DNA of 64,000 bases from Candidatus Accumulibacter vicinus (GTDB lineage: Bacteria > Pseudomonadota > Gammaproteobacteria > Burkholderiales > Rhodocyclaceae): positions 1-64,000 of the forward strand of contig DIME01000188.1 in assembly GCA_002425405.1 (NCBI GenBank), given 5' to 3'. Positions within the stretch are counted from its first letter, which is position 1, and each line of letters starts with the position of its first letter. The notes beneath the pieces were generated by a model, which saw nothing but the letters and a program-made list of their open reading frames with translations, ran no database searches and was not told the DNA's origin. The translations under genes and the position numbers were made by a program. Below are positions 9,248 through 18,733 of the stretch, piece by piece.

Positions 9248-10210
9248 TCAGCGTTTGCCGACCCGTTTGGCCAGTTTGTCGATCAGCTTGCGCAAGGCCC
9301 GCTCGTCGACCATGCCCCTGGCTTGCCCGGCCTTCAGCCAGCGCCGTTCGCGGTGGCTCTCTTCCCACTCGTCTTCGGGAACGCTTTCGCTGACTTCCAT
9401 CGGAAACACCGCCACGTGGCAAACGCCGCCCCATTTCTTGTAATCGTAATGGCCAATCGGTTCGTCGTCGAGGCGACCGCGCACGCCTGCCTCCTCCAGT
9501 GCTTCCTTGCCGGCTGAATCACGCAAGGACAATTCCGGTTCCTTGACGCCCTTGGGGATCACCCAGCGAGTACCCTTGCGCGAGGCAATGACCATGATCT
9601 CCAGTTGGTCATCGATCCGACGATAGGGAAGCACTGCAGACTGGGTAAAGAAGTAGTCGGGAACGGGGCCCTGCGGCTCATTCTCTATGGCCAGATCGTC
9701 CGGCACCTGTCCGGGTCGGGTGACCGAGACCAGAGTAGCGCAGCCTGGCTCAAGCTTCGTCCAGTCTTCGATCATTCCCAGTTGGGCAAGCGCCGAAGTC
9801 GGCAGCACCTTGCCATCGTCCGGAACGTCGATCTGGCCTTCGTTCAGATAATCGATCAGTTCTTCAAGCCCCGGATTGTGTCCGACCACCATGACCCGGT
9901 GGGCGCTCTTCGGGCAATCGGCCAGCGCCGCCAGCAGATCTTCGACTGGCGCCGCATAGAGACGCTCGTCCCAGCGCACTTTGCTCAACGGGACCCCCAT
10001 CGCCTTGCAGGCCGCCGCCGTCGTGGCGCGCGCGCGCTCGGCCGTGGAACTGAGGACCGCGTCCGGAACCAGTTTCTGGTGCTTGATCCAGGCCCCCATT
10101 TTCTGGCTGCCGAGACGACCTCGTTCGACCAGTGGGCGGTGAAAATCCTCTTGACCGGTGCTCCAGTCCGACTTACCGTGCCGCAATATCAGCAATGTCT
10201 TTCTCTTCAT
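9248..10210 (-). CDS. SixA-type histidine phosphatase fused to a Nudix hydrolase
   Basis: A 320-residue two-domain protein. Residues 1-165 are a SixA-like histidine phosphatase, with the phosphohistidine motif LRHGKSDW near residue 10 and the second His in VVGHNPG. Residues about 175-310 are a Nudix domain whose box keeps the core KEALEEAGV, although the first glutamate of the canonical Nudix box is not in register, as in some diphosphoinositol-polyphosphate-like Nudix enzymes. Substrates could be phosphohistidine proteins and a nucleoside or inositol diphosphate; neither can be fixed from sequence. A GGGGAGA ribosome-binding site precedes the ATG. The fusion order is the reverse of mycobacterial MutT1, which has Nudix first. 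Confidence 0.85.
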   Translation of the reverse strand: MKRKTLLILRHGKSDWSTGQEDFHRPLVERGRLGSQKMGAWIKHQKLVPDAVLSSTAERARATTAAACKAMGVPLSKVRWDERLYAAPVEDLLAALADCPKSAHRVMVVGHNPGLEELIDYLNEGQIDVPDDGKVLPTSALAQLGMIEDWTKLEPGCATLVSVTRPGQVPDDLAIENEPQGPVPDYFFTQSAVLPYRRIDDQLEIMVIASRKGTRWVIPKGVKEPELSLRDSAGKEALEEAGVRGRLDDEPIGHYDYKKWGGVCHVAVFPMEVSESVPEDEWEESHRERRWLKAGQARGMVDERALRKLIDKLAKRVGKR

Positions 10211-10455
10211 GGCGAAACTCTCCCCTCAGTGTTGGTCAACGAGGACCATCCCGGAATCCCGGTGTAGCCGCTCCTCACTGCGTATGATAAACGATTGTTC
10301 ACGCCGGCGCGGAATCGGCATCCCGTCTTTTTGGCCTCCAATAGGTGGGACGGGTATTTGCGCTGGCGTCTTGCTGGCCAGCGCAGCCGGCTGATTTGCC
10401 CCGCCACCAGACCGGTGCCTGGCCTCGGCAACGGGCTTACCGAGGGCTGCCGCTT

Positions 10456-11550
10456 TCATGGTTTGCGCCAGGTGATGCGGTAGATGGCGCCGGCGTGATC
10501 GTCAGCGACCAGCAACGATCCGTCGGGCAGGGTTTGCACGTCGGCCGGGCGGCCCCAGGCAGACTGATTCTGCAGCCAGCCACTGGCGAAGGTCTCGTAG
10601 GCGACGGCGCGGCCCTTCTGTACGCGCACCAGACTGATGCGGTAGCCGATCTTGCTCGAACGGTTCCATGATCCGTGTTCGGCAATGAAGATCTGGTTGC
10701 TGTACTCGGCGGGAAACATGTTGCCGGTGTAGAAACGGATGCCGAGGCTGGCGACATGAGGACCAAGTTTTTGCGCCGGCGGTTCGAATTCGCTGCATCT
10801 GCGTTGCGCGCCAAATTCCGGATCGGCCAGCTCGCCGCCGTGGCAGTAGGGAAAACCAAAATGCATGGCCGGGCGCGGGGCACGATTGAGTTCATCAGGC
10901 GGCCTGTCGTCGCCCAGCCAATCGCGGCCGTTGTCGGTGAACCACAGGACGCCGTCCTCCGGACTCCAGTCGAAACCGACACTGTTGCGCACGCCACGTG
11001 CAAAGACCTCGCGGCCCGATCCGTCGGCATTCATGCGCAGGATGACGGCATAGGGGTCGCCGGGGGCGCAGATGTTGCACGGCGCACCGACGGGAACGTA
11101 GAGCTTTCCGTCCGGCCCGAAAGCGATGAACTTCCAGCCGTGATGGGTATCCTTCGGCAGGGAATCGGTGACGATGACCGGCGCCGGCGGCTGCTCCAGC
11201 CGGCGGTCGATATCGTCGTAGCGCAGGATGCGATTCACCGCTGCGACGTACAACGCGCCGTTCTTCCAGGCCAGGCCGGTCGGTAATAGCAGGCCGTCGG
11301 CGATACGCAGCACGGTGCGAGCATGATAGGCCGCATCGAAGCGCACCGCATGCACCTTGCCGGCGCGCATCGAGCCGACATAGAGGATGCCGCCGTTGGC
11401 ATCAACGCCACCGAGCGCCATCTGGCGGGCATTGTCGACACGCGCCCAGAGTTCGATGGCAAAGCCCGGTGGCAGCTTGATGGTTTCCAGCGGCAGAGCC
11501 TCGGCCACACTGGCCCATGTCAGCAGGAGGAAGATGAGGAATGGTCTCAT
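10456..11550 (-). CDS. Secreted PQQ-dependent sugar dehydrogenase (GSDH/sorbosone type)
   Basis: A 364-residue protein. The ATG at 11550 is chosen because a clean signal peptide follows at once (MRPFLIFLLLTWASVAEA, cleavage after AEA); an upstream extension would bury it. The mature part is a six-bladed beta-propeller of the glucose/sorbosone dehydrogenase family, with the blade motifs ARGVRNSVGFDWSP, WFTDNGRDWLGDD and IFIAEHGSWNRS. Family members oxidise sugars or related aldehydes in the periplasm using PQQ. The motif WGRPADVQTLPDGSLLVADD is typical of the C-terminal blade. No PQQ biosynthesis genes are present in the window. The 245 bases down to the SixA-Nudix start show no recognisable gene beyond a proline-rich frame judged spurious. 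Confidence 0.85.
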   Translation of the reverse strand: MRPFLIFLLLTWASVAEALPLETIKLPPGFAIELWARVDNARQMALGGVDANGGILYVGSMRAGKVHAVRFDAAYHARTVLRIADGLLLPTGLAWKNGALYVAAVNRILRYDDIDRRLEQPPAPVIVTDSLPKDTHHGWKFIAFGPDGKLYVPVGAPCNICAPGDPYAVILRMNADGSGREVFARGVRNSVGFDWSPEDGVLWFTDNGRDWLGDDRPPDELNRAPRPAMHFGFPYCHGGELADPEFGAQRRCSEFEPPAQKLGPHVASLGIRFYTGNMFPAEYSNQIFIAEHGSWNRSSKIGYRISLVRVQKGRAVAYETFASGWLQNQSAWGRPADVQTLPDGSLLVADDHAGAIYRITWRKP

Positions 11551-11669
11551 GGCAGAAGCAAGTTCTTCAGGACAAGGGTCGGCACGGTCGCCTTGCCTGC
11601 CGGAAAATCCACCATGTGGACCGGCAGGTGACTTCCGGGGATTCTCGGTCAACCAGCCGTACCAACCCT

Positions 11670-13253
11670 TCAGCGCCTCAGATACGACAGCATCTTCGGC
11701 AGCACCACGTTATTGCCGAAGCCATCCTCGCCGTAGCCAACCCTGGCCAGGGCGTCCACATCGGCCAGGACGCGCTTGTCGCCAATAAAGGTGACGGTCA
11801 GATCGGTGCGGATGTCGAGTTGTCCCGTGGCCTGCAGGCGTGCAACCTCGGCGACGGTGTTTTCGAGGACGCCGCCTGCACGGCGACCGATCTCTTCGGA
11901 GATCTCGAGCGGCTGGCGGTAGAGAATCACCTTGCCTTCGCCGGACAGCCGATGCACGATGGCCAGCACGGCGGCAGCGATTGCCGAGGGTTCCAGTGTG
12001 CCCTCCTGGTCGGGATGGACGCGAGCGATTTCCGTTGCCAGCCAGCGCCGCTTGCGCGCATTGATGGTTTCGTTGGCGCGGAAGAGGTCGAGCGGCGAGC
12101 CGGCGTCGAAGAGCTTGCCGTCCAGATCCATCTGCACCTCGCTGCCGTAATGCGCAACGATGCGCGCCACCAGATTCGATGGCCGCACGTGGAAGCCCCG
12201 GTAGCTGGGCACTGGAACCTCCAGCCGCCCCGGCTCGGCATAGCGGCGCAGGATGTTCTGGCTGAGACGCTGGCCGCCGTCGAGAAAATCGCTCGAGAAG
12301 GCCATGGCGTAGGCGAACAGGGTGGCCATGATGACGTCGCTATCGACCACCGGCCGTTCGCACAGCAGACCGTCGCCAGTCTGCGGGCTGACGTGCCGCT
12401 CGTAGTAATGGGCTAGGTCAGTAGCGATCTTGAGCAGATGATAAATGACGCTGGCGTGACCGCGCAGGATCGACAGATCCGGGTCCAAGGTCTCGATCCA
12501 GGTTCTGGAAACGTGGGTATCGTAGAGTGACTGAAGGTTGTGGAAACGGAAGCTGAGCTGGCGCAGACGTTCCTCACTGACCGGATCCGGGAAACAGAGC
12601 GCATAGTCCTGCGGTGGCACGCGGGCCGAGGTGCGCAACAGCTCGCTTTCCGCCGCCAGATTGAGGAACTCCGTTGCCAGATAGGTGACGGTGGTGCTCG
12701 CGTCGGTGGTGATGCGGTCGTCGCAGTTGCGGGCCAGGCGACCAGACGGCAACTGTTCGGTAAAATTCTCTGGCATCGGGACAATGTCGGCGATCTCGAC
12801 GCCGAGCAACCGTGCTTCCTCCAGCAGACTGGCAGCGACCGTGGTGACGACGCCGCTCACGAGGCACAAGCGTTCGCCAGTCGCAGCGTGAAAATCGGCG
12901 TCCACCGCCAGCAAGCTGTAGGTCGGCAGGCGACGCTGCACGTGGGCGAGTGCCCGACCGATGCGCGCGAAGTTGCGCAGCGCCGCGACGAGGGCCCGCA
13001 AACGGCTCCAACGGCGGTTCTGGGAAGCCCCATACTCGTCGAGCAGCTCTTCCATCTGGCCCGATTCGAGCAGCAGCCGACCACTCAGCAGTCGCGTCAG
13101 GGCGAGCTCGCCGACGCCTCTGTCAGTCAGGCCGCGGGCGAGTTCGAGCAGTGGCCGGCCACGGGCTCGGATCAGCTCACGAAACTGCTGGTCGTCGATC
13201 AGCTGCTCTCCCGTCTTTGCGGCGGAGAAGTCGCGACCGATTGAATCGTTCAT
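11670..13253 (-). CDS. Large protein with C-terminal HPr-like domain
   Basis: A 527-residue protein. ATG 13253 is preferred over an upstream ATG because AGAGGA lies about ten bases before it. Residues about 346-445 resemble a PTS HPr domain: GFHVRPSN aligns with the HPr phospho-histidine loop (xHARPA), with His near residue 355, followed by SPLDLFRANETIN, which resembles the HPr second-site region. The first 340 residues are helical and have no assignable domain. No EI or EIIA gene lies nearby. HPr-like domains in large proteins usually serve in regulation rather than sugar transport. Whether this histidine is phosphorylated cannot be judged from sequence. The protein is not recognised beyond the HPr-like region. 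Confidence 0.65.
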   Translation of the reverse strand: MNDSIGRDFSAAKTGEQLIDDQQFRELIRARGRPLLELARGLTDRGVGELALTRLLSGRLLLESGQMEELLDEYGASQNRRWSRLRALVAALRNFARIGRALAHVQRRLPTYSLLAVDADFHAATGERLCLVSGVVTTVAASLLEEARLLGVEIADIVPMPENFTEQLPSGRLARNCDDRITTDASTTVTYLATEFLNLAAESELLRTSARVPPQDYALCFPDPVSEERLRQLSFRFHNLQSLYDTHVSRTWIETLDPDLSILRGHASVIYHLLKIATDLAHYYERHVSPQTGDGLLCERPVVDSDVIMATLFAYAMAFSSDFLDGGQRLSQNILRRYAEPGRLEVPVPSYRGFHVRPSNLVARIVAHYGSEVQMDLDGKLFDAGSPLDLFRANETINARKRRWLATEIARVHPDQEGTLEPSAIAAAVLAIVHRLSGEGKVILYRQPLEISEEIGRRAGGVLENTVAEVARLQATGQLDIRTDLTVTFIGDKRVLADVDALARVGYGEDGFGNNVVLPKMLSYLRR

Positions 13254-13582
13254 GATGTGCTTTTCCTCTGCTGACGCGGGAGTACACGCGAATGGTCGGC
13301 ATTTTCCGGATTTCGCGCCAATCGGCAAGTCTAATGCTGAGGGCGCCAGATTTCCTCCCTCAGCCCGGAGGAAGCGTAAGCGAGGGAACGGCTACGCCCG
13401 GACTTCGTCCACCCTTGACATCTCCGCCCCCTCAAACCGGCAAGGCCACCGCCCGTTTCCACACGAAACGACATAGCGCCTGTTGCAGCAGCCGTCCCGA
13501 AAAAATCCGTTTATCGGTTTCTCGCTGCTGGCTCCCGGTGGTCCGCCGAGAACGTTGCCCTGGCCGCCCATGTCGTCGGGTT
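13254..13582. other. Intergenic region between the isc operon and the HPr-like gene
   Basis: This 329-base stretch has no convincing gene. It contains an inverted repeat of seven bases, CTGAGGG and CCCTCAG, at about 13339-13365. On the minus strand, just after iscX, a weak AAACCG/CGGATTTTTT stem could act as a terminator for the isc operon. A minus-strand frame of 64 codons (13392-13586) starts at an ATGA overlapping the iscX stop; its product is Gly/Arg/Cys-rich, matches no family I know and loses coding character after about 25 codons, so it is treated as doubtful. Confidence 0.4.
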
Positions 13583-13777
13583 TCATGTCAACTCGTCGAT
13601 CCAGGCTTGCTGGATCGCCTCGAGGATTTTCTCGCCACAGTGTCTGGAATCTTCCTCAAAACCTGGCAGGGCGAGCACCCAGTTCATCAGGTCGACGAAG
13701 TTGATCTTCAGCGGGTCGACCTCGGGATGCATTTCCACGAGTTCGACGGCGATTTCGTTGATGTCGGTCCATTTCAT
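13583..13777 (-). CDS. iscX: IscX, Fe-S assembly accessory protein
   Basis: A 64-residue acidic protein beginning [13 protein letters not shown], with DPLKINFVDLMNWVL and the terminal EAIQQAWIDE, which together are diagnostic of IscX/YfhJ. IscX binds IscS and iron and tunes the rate of cluster assembly. ATG 13777 is supported by AGGAGGG upstream; a longer frame reaching 13888 lies inside fdx and is not real. It overlaps the fdx stop by four bases and is the last recognised gene of the isc operon. Confidence 0.95.
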   Translation of the reverse strand: MKWTDINEIAVELVEMHPEVDPLKINFVDLMNWVLALPGFEEDSRHCGEKILEAIQQAWIDELT

Positions 13778-14115
13778 CGATGGCCCTCCTTGGTCATGTT
13801 GATCGAGTAACGCGGGATCTCGATCACCAGCGACGCTGCATTGACGATCACCTGACACGACAGACGTGAATTCGGTTCGAGACCCCAAGCCTTGTCGAGC
13901 AGGTCGTCCTCGACTTCATCGGAAGGTTCGAGGTCGGCGAAGCCTTCACGCACGATGACATGGCAGGTGGTGCAGGCACAGGACATTTCGCAGGCATGCT
14001 CGATGGCAATGCCGTTTTCGAGCAGGTTCTGGCAGAGCGACTCGCCCGGCCTGGCGTCGATCACGGCGCCGTCAGGACAGAGTTCGATGTGCGGCAGAAC
14101 GATGACCTGGGTCAT
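13774..14115 (-). CDS. fdx: ISC-type [2Fe-2S] ferredoxin
   Basis: A 113-residue adrenodoxin-like ferredoxin. The cluster ligands are visible as [11 protein letters not shown] (three of the Cys serve as ligands) and LSCQVIV. It supplies electrons for cluster assembly on IscU and for sulfur reduction by the IscS complex. It lies between hscA and iscX with four-base ATGA overlaps on both sides, the standard order of ISC operons, so translation is coupled. Confidence 0.95.
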   Translation of the reverse strand: MTQVIVLPHIELCPDGAVIDARPGESLCQNLLENGIAIEHACEMSCACTTCHVIVREGFADLEPSDEVEDDLLDKAWGLEPNSRLSCQVIVNAASLVIEIPRYSINMTKEGHR

Positions 14116-16013
14116 ACGGTCTCCCCCGTTCTTGCCTCGCCAGCCTCGCTGCCCAGATCGCTGATGTTGCGGCCGGTGAAAGCCTGTCGGATCGATTTGT
14201 CCATGCGTCGTGCAGCGAAATCCTGGGTGTCGGCTTCGAGTTCGTCGATTGCCAGCATGATCTGGCGGCGCTTGTCACCGCGTACCGCCGCCTGCAGCTT
14301 GCCGATGTCGTGGTCGATGCGAGCCCGTTCGTCGGCGCTCAGCAGATCTCCGTCGCGGGCCAGCGCCGAGCTGACTGCCTCGACCAACCGTTCGGCATCG
14401 ACCTGCGTTTCCTTGAGCGCACGTTGCAGCGCGTCATCTCTGACGTGCACCAGAGAGTCCTTGAGCATGCCGGCAATTTCGTCGTCGGACAGTCCGTACG
14501 AGGGCTTGACGACGATGCTCGCTGCGACGCCAGAAGCCTTTTCACGGGCGGTCACTGCCAGCATGCCATCGGCGTCGACCTGAAAAGTGACGCGGATGCG
14601 GGCGGCGCCAGCAACCATCGGTGGAATCCCGCGCAACTCGAAGCGCGCCAGCGAACGGCAATCGCTGACCAGCTCGCGCTCACCCTGTACGACATGCAGG
14701 GCGAGCGCTGTCTGGCCGTCGCGAAAGGTCGTGAATTCCTGCGCGCGTGCCGTCGGAATCGTCGAATTGCGGGGAATGATCTTCTCGACCAGACCGCCCA
14801 TGGTTTCGAGACCCAGCGACAATGGAATGACATCGAGCAGCAGCCAGTCGTCGCCGGCCAGGCCATTGCCGGCCAACAGGTTGGCCTGTTTGGCCGCTCC
14901 GATGGCGACGACCTTGTCGGGATCAAGATTGTTCAGCGGGTCCTGGCGGAAAAAATCACCAACGGCGCGCTGCACCTGCGGCATCCGCGTGGCGCCACCG
15001 ACCATCACCACGCCCTTGACTTCAGCGACCGACAGACCGGCATCGCGCAACGCCTTCTTGACTGGTTGCATGGTCTTGGCCACCAGGGTCTGGGTGATCT
15101 CGGCAAAGATTTCGGTGGTCAGCGTCAGATCGACCTGTTCGCCACTATTTAGGCGCGCGTTGATCTGGGCAACGCCGTGAAAGGTCAAATATTCCTTGGC
15201 TTCGCGAGCGCGCGTCAGGAGCATCCGGGCATCCTCGACCGACAAGGGTTTGAGCCCGGCGGCTTCAAGGATCCAGCAGAAGATGCGATGGTCGAAATCG
15301 TCACCACCCAGTGCCGAGTCGCCACCGGTCGCCAGCACTTCGAAGATGCCGCGCGACAGTCTGAGGATCGAGATATCGAAAGTGCCACCGCCGAGGTCAT
15401 AGACGGCATAAACGCCTTCGGCGGCGTTGTCGAGACCGTAGGCAATCGCTGCTGCAGTCGGCTCGTTGAGCAGGCGCAGTAGCGGCAGTCCCGCCAGCCT
15501 GGCGGCATCCTTGGTGGCCTGCCGCTGTGCATCATCGAAGTAGGCAGGAACGGTGATCACCGCACCGAGCAGTGCGCCCCCCAGCGAAGCTTCGGCACGC
15601 AGGCGCAGAGTGCGCAGGATCTCGGCCGAGACTTCGACCGGGCTCTTCAGCCCGGCGGCGGTGTGTAAGCGCAACATTCCGGGAGCATCGTCGAACAGAT
15701 AGGGCATGCCTTCGCGATGGGCAAGGTCCTGCAAGCCGCGGCCCATGAAGCGCTTGACTGAGACGATGGTGTTACGCGGATCGAGAGCCTGTTTCGCCTG
15801 TGCTTCGTAGCCAACCTCGCTGTGTCCGTCAGGCAGGTAGCGCACCACCGAGGGCAGCAGGGGACGCCCGAGTTCGTCACCAAGGATGGCCGCCAGGCCA
15901 CTGCGTACCGTTGCAACCAATGAGTTGGTGGTACCGAGGTCAATGCCGATCACCAGCCGGTGCTGGTGCGGTGCAGTGGACTCGCCCGGTTCTGCAATCT
16001 GTAACAATGCCAT
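14112..16013 (-). CDS. hscA: HscA, Hsp70-type chaperone for Fe-S transfer
   Basis: A 633-residue specialised Hsp70. The ATPase domain has the phosphate-1 motif [20 protein letters not shown] and [14 protein letters not shown]. The substrate-binding domain follows from about residue 400. It recognises the LPPVK motif of IscU, which is intact in this window, and uses ATP with HscB to release the nascent cluster to acceptor proteins. It sits between hscB (48 bases upstream) and fdx (four-base overlap). Length agrees with HscA (about 615-620) plus a short N-terminal extension. Confidence 0.96.
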   Translation of the reverse strand: MALLQIAEPGESTAPHQHRLVIGIDLGTTNSLVATVRSGLAAILGDELGRPLLPSVVRYLPDGHSEVGYEAQAKQALDPRNTIVSVKRFMGRGLQDLAHREGMPYLFDDAPGMLRLHTAAGLKSPVEVSAEILRTLRLRAEASLGGALLGAVITVPAYFDDAQRQATKDAARLAGLPLLRLLNEPTAAAIAYGLDNAAEGVYAVYDLGGGTFDISILRLSRGIFEVLATGGDSALGGDDFDHRIFCWILEAAGLKPLSVEDARMLLTRAREAKEYLTFHGVAQINARLNSGEQVDLTLTTEIFAEITQTLVAKTMQPVKKALRDAGLSVAEVKGVVMVGGATRMPQVQRAVGDFFRQDPLNNLDPDKVVAIGAAKQANLLAGNGLAGDDWLLLDVIPLSLGLETMGGLVEKIIPRNSTIPTARAQEFTTFRDGQTALALHVVQGERELVSDCRSLARFELRGIPPMVAGAARIRVTFQVDADGMLAVTAREKASGVAASIVVKPSYGLSDDEIAGMLKDSLVHVRDDALQRALKETQVDAERLVEAVSSALARDGDLLSADERARIDHDIGKLQAAVRGDKRRQIMLAIDELEADTQDFAARRMDKSIRQAFTGRNISDLGSEAGEARTGETV

Positions 16014-16061
16014 GAAGAAGTTCCTGGTGCTTGTGGCTGGTGATTCGGCGCAGTGGGTTGG

Positions 16062-16589
16062 CTATTCTTCGCAGGCCGCCATCGCATCGTCGATCTCGGC
16101 GAGCAGCTTCTCCAGGAACATCAGTCGCCGCACACGGTCGGCGGCTTGTTCCAGGTCATGCCCATCGTCGAGCAGGACGGCGATCTCCTCGTAGCGCTCT
16201 CGGATGTCACGCTGCAGACGATGGTGCAAACGCTCGAGTTCGTGGTGTTCGCCGGCGGCGCGCGCTTCGGCAGCCGCCTCGCGCCATTCCATCTGCTCGA
16301 TCAGGAAATCCGCCGGCATCAGGGTATTGTTGTCGCCCTCGATGTCGTGTGCGGCCAGATGCAGCAGGTATTTCGCCCGCGACAGGGGTTTCTTGAGCGT
16401 CTGGTAGGCTTCATTGATCCGAGTCGCCCACTGCAGCGAGAGCCGTCGTTCAGCCTCGCCGGCACTCGCAAATCGGTCGGGATGCACCCTGGACTGGATT
16501 TCTCGGTAGCGATGGTCGAGCACCGCTGCGTTGAGCCGAAAGGCGACCGGCAACTCGAAGAGGGTGAAGTGATCGGCGTTGAATTCCAT
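16062..16589 (-). CDS. hscB: HscB, J-domain co-chaperone
   Basis: A 175-residue protein. The N-terminal J-domain contains the essential HPD (SRVHPDRFAS, about residues 30-39) that stimulates HscA. The C-terminal three-helix domain binds IscU. ATG 16589 (MEFNADHFTLF) gives the normal length; the GTG eight codons upstream would add a Cys-rich stretch unlike the family. It follows iscA after 99 bases that hold no gene. Confidence 0.95.
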   Translation of the reverse strand: MEFNADHFTLFELPVAFRLNAAVLDHRYREIQSRVHPDRFASAGEAERRLSLQWATRINEAYQTLKKPLSRAKYLLHLAAHDIEGDNNTLMPADFLIEQMEWREAAAEARAAGEHHELERLHHRLQRDIRERYEEIAVLLDDGHDLEQAADRVRRLMFLEKLLAEIDDAMAACEE

Positions 16590-16688
16590 TTTTTCCCGGC
16601 AGCACAGCTTCACTCAGTTCGGAGTGGTGCGCGTGGCTTTCACATTCACCAACCAGCCTGTCGCTCCCCTTCCCATTTTGTCTGCGAA

Positions 16689-17012
16689 TTACACGTTGAA
16701 ACTTTCGCCGCAGCCACAAGCGTCCTTGACGTTCGGGTTGTTGAAGCGGAATCCTTCGTTCAGGCCCTCGCGCGCGTAGTCGAGTTCGGTTCCGTCAAGA
16801 TAGGGAAGGCTTTTCGGATCGATCAGAACCTTGACGCCGTGCGATTCGAACTCGATGTCATCCGGTCGCGCGTTATCAGCAAATTCGATCTGGTAGGCCA
16901 TCCCGGAGCAACCGCTAGTGCGCACGCCGAGGCGCAGCCCGATGCCTTTGCCGCGCCTGACCATGAAATTCGCAACGTGGCGGGCGGCCTGTTCAGAAAG
17001 CGTCACTGCCAT
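16689..17012 (-). CDS. iscA: IscA, A-type Fe-S carrier
   Basis: A 107-residue A-type carrier with the three conserved cysteines in TSGCSGMAY and the C-terminal CGCGESF. These bind iron or a cluster and hand [2Fe-2S]/[4Fe-4S] clusters to targets. It lies 27 bases after iscU in the standard ISC order. The N-terminus [13 protein letters not shown] fits the family and needs no adjustment. Confidence 0.96.
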   Translation of the reverse strand: MAVTLSEQAARHVANFMVRRGKGIGLRLGVRTSGCSGMAYQIEFADNARPDDIEFESHGVKVLIDPKSLPYLDGTELDYAREGLNEGFRFNNPNVKDACGCGESFNV

Positions 17013-17039
17013 GCAAAAACCTCCTGCTGTACTGGTCTG

Positions 17040-17435
17040 TCAAGCCGGGACCGGCTCGCCGTGCTTTTTCTTGTAATCAGCCACCGCCGCCTTGATCGCA
17101 TCCTCGGCGAGAATCGAGCAGTGGATCTTGACCGGTGGCAGCGCCAGTTCGTCGGCGATCTGGGTGTTCTTGATGTCCAGCGCCTGATCAATGGTCTTGC
17201 CCTTGACCCACTCGGTCACCAGCGAAGACGAAGCAATCGCCGAACCGCAGCCGTAAGTCTTGAATTTGGCGTCTTCGATGACGCCGCCCTTGCCGACCTT
17301 GATCTGCAGCTTCATCACGTCACCGCAAGCGGGTGCACCGACCATGCCGGTGGCCACACCCTCCTCTTCCTTGCCGAACGATCCGACGTTACGGGGATTC
17401 TCGTAGTGATCCAGAACCTTGACACTGTACGACAT
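17040..17435 (-). CDS. iscU: IscU, Fe-S cluster scaffold
   Basis: A 131-residue scaffold. The three cluster-binding cysteines are in GAPACGDVMK, YGCGSAIASSS and HCSILAE, with the assembly Asp after the first Cys. The HscA-recognition motif LPPVK (about residues 99-103) is intact. It receives sulfur from IscS and builds [2Fe-2S] clusters. It follows iscS by 28 bases in the operon. Confidence 0.97.
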   Translation of the reverse strand: MSYSVKVLDHYENPRNVGSFGKEEEGVATGMVGAPACGDVMKLQIKVGKGGVIEDAKFKTYGCGSAIASSSLVTEWVKGKTIDQALDIKNTQIADELALPPVKIHCSILAEDAIKAAVADYKKKHGEPVPA

Positions 17436-17463
17436 GCTGTTTCTCCTTCAATACATTCATTCA

Positions 17464-18675
17464 TCAATGAGCGGCCCACTGGACCGTACTCAGGTCGACT
17501 CCATCCTGCACCATTTCCCACAGCGGCGAGAGTTCGCGCAATCTGCCGATCTTGTCGTGCAGGAGCTTGATCGCGTAGTCGATGTCCTCCACGCTGGTAA
17601 AACGGCCAAGCGTGAACCGGATTGAACTGTGCGCAAGTTCGTCATCGCGACCGAGCGCGCGCAGGACGTACGACGGTTCGAGCGAGGCCGAAGTACATGC
17701 CGATCCGGACGACACCGCGAGATCCTTGATCGCCATCAGCAACGATTCGCCTTCGACGTAGGCGAAGCTGATATTCAGGTTGTGCGGCACCCGGCGCTCC
17801 ATGTCGCCATTGACATAGACATGCTCGATGTCCGACAGCCCTTTGAGCAGGCGATCACGCAGCATGCGGATGCGCTCGTTCTCGGCACCCATCTCCAGAC
17901 GTGCCAGGCGAAAAGCCTCACCCATGCCGACGATCTGGTGCGTTGCCAGGGTCCCGGAGCGGAAACCGCGCTCGTGGCCACCGCCATGCATCTGCGCGTT
18001 CAGGCGAACGCGCGGTTTGCGCCGCACGTACAAGGCGCCGATCCCTTTCGGGCCGTAGGTCTTGTGCGCCGAGAAACTCATCAGATCGACCTTGAGCGTC
18101 GCGAGATCGATCGCCACTTTGCCGGTCGCCTGCGCCGCATCGACATGGAACATGATTCCCCTGCTACGGCAGATCTCGCCGATCTCGCTGATCGGCTGGA
18201 TGACGCCGATCTCGTTATTGACGAACATCACCGAGGCAACGATCGTATCCGGGCGCAGTGCCGCCTTGAACACCTCAAGGTCGAGCAGACCGTCGTTCCT
18301 GACGTCGAGATAGCTAACTTCAAACCCCTGTCGCTCGAGTTCGCGGCAGGTATCGAGAATGGCTTTGTGCTCGGTCTTGACCGTCACCAGATGCTTGCCC
18401 TTGCCGGAGTAGAAATGCGCCGCGCCCTTGAGCGCCAGGTTGTTCGACTCGGTCGCACCGGAGGTCCAGACGATCTCCTTGGGGTCGGCATTGACCAGTC
18501 TGGCCACTTCTGCACGCGCTTCTTCGACCGCAGCCTCGGCTTCCCAACCGAAAGAATGTGAGCGCGAAGCGGCGTTGCCGAATTTCTCGAACAGATAAGG
18601 AATCATCTTTTCCGCCACGCGTGGATCGACCGGCGTCGTGGCGGAATAATCGAGATAGATAGGCAGTTTCAACAT
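17464..18675 (-). CDS. iscS: IscS, cysteine desulfurase
   Basis: A 403-residue group I desulfurase. The PLP-binding lysine is in [12 protein letters not shown] and the active-site cysteine in [14 protein letters not shown]. It converts cysteine to alanine and delivers persulfide sulfur to IscU and other acceptors. The C-terminal tail ([14 protein letters not shown] ending with SLVQDGVDL-like residues) is the IscU-interacting region of housekeeping IscS. It is preceded by a second desulfurase gene 58 bases upstream, so the operon encodes two related enzymes. Confidence 0.96.
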   Translation of the reverse strand: MLKLPIYLDYSATTPVDPRVAEKMIPYLFEKFGNAASRSHSFGWEAEAAVEEARAEVARLVNADPKEIVWTSGATESNNLALKGAAHFYSGKGKHLVTVKTEHKAILDTCRELERQGFEVSYLDVRNDGLLDLEVFKAALRPDTIVASVMFVNNEIGVIQPISEIGEICRSRGIMFHVDAAQATGKVAIDLATLKVDLMSFSAHKTYGPKGIGALYVRRKPRVRLNAQMHGGGHERGFRSGTLATHQIVGMGEAFRLARLEMGAENERIRMLRDRLLKGLSDIEHVYVNGDMERRVPHNLNISFAYVEGESLLMAIKDLAVSSGSACTSASLEPSYVLRALGRDDELAHSSIRFTLGRFTSVEDIDYAIKLLHDKIGRLRELSPLWEMVQDGVDLSTVQWAAH

Positions 18676-18733
18676 TGCTCTTGCTCCGGGTTGTTCAGGT
18701 TCTTGCAGATTTTCAGTTCGCCTTCTGGCACGC

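Noticed and set aside
7940..9517. 525-codon plus-strand frame opposite the EAL protein
   Set aside because: Antisense shadow of a clearly domain-structured gene.
10226..10459. 77-codon minus-strand frame after the sugar dehydrogenase
   Set aside because: It starts at an ATGA overlap, but the proline- and arginine-rich product shows no family character and ends just before the SixA-Nudix gene.
16053..17570. 505-codon plus-strand frame opposite iscU, iscA and hscB
   Set aside because: It spans three recognisable ISC genes on the other strand and resembles no family.
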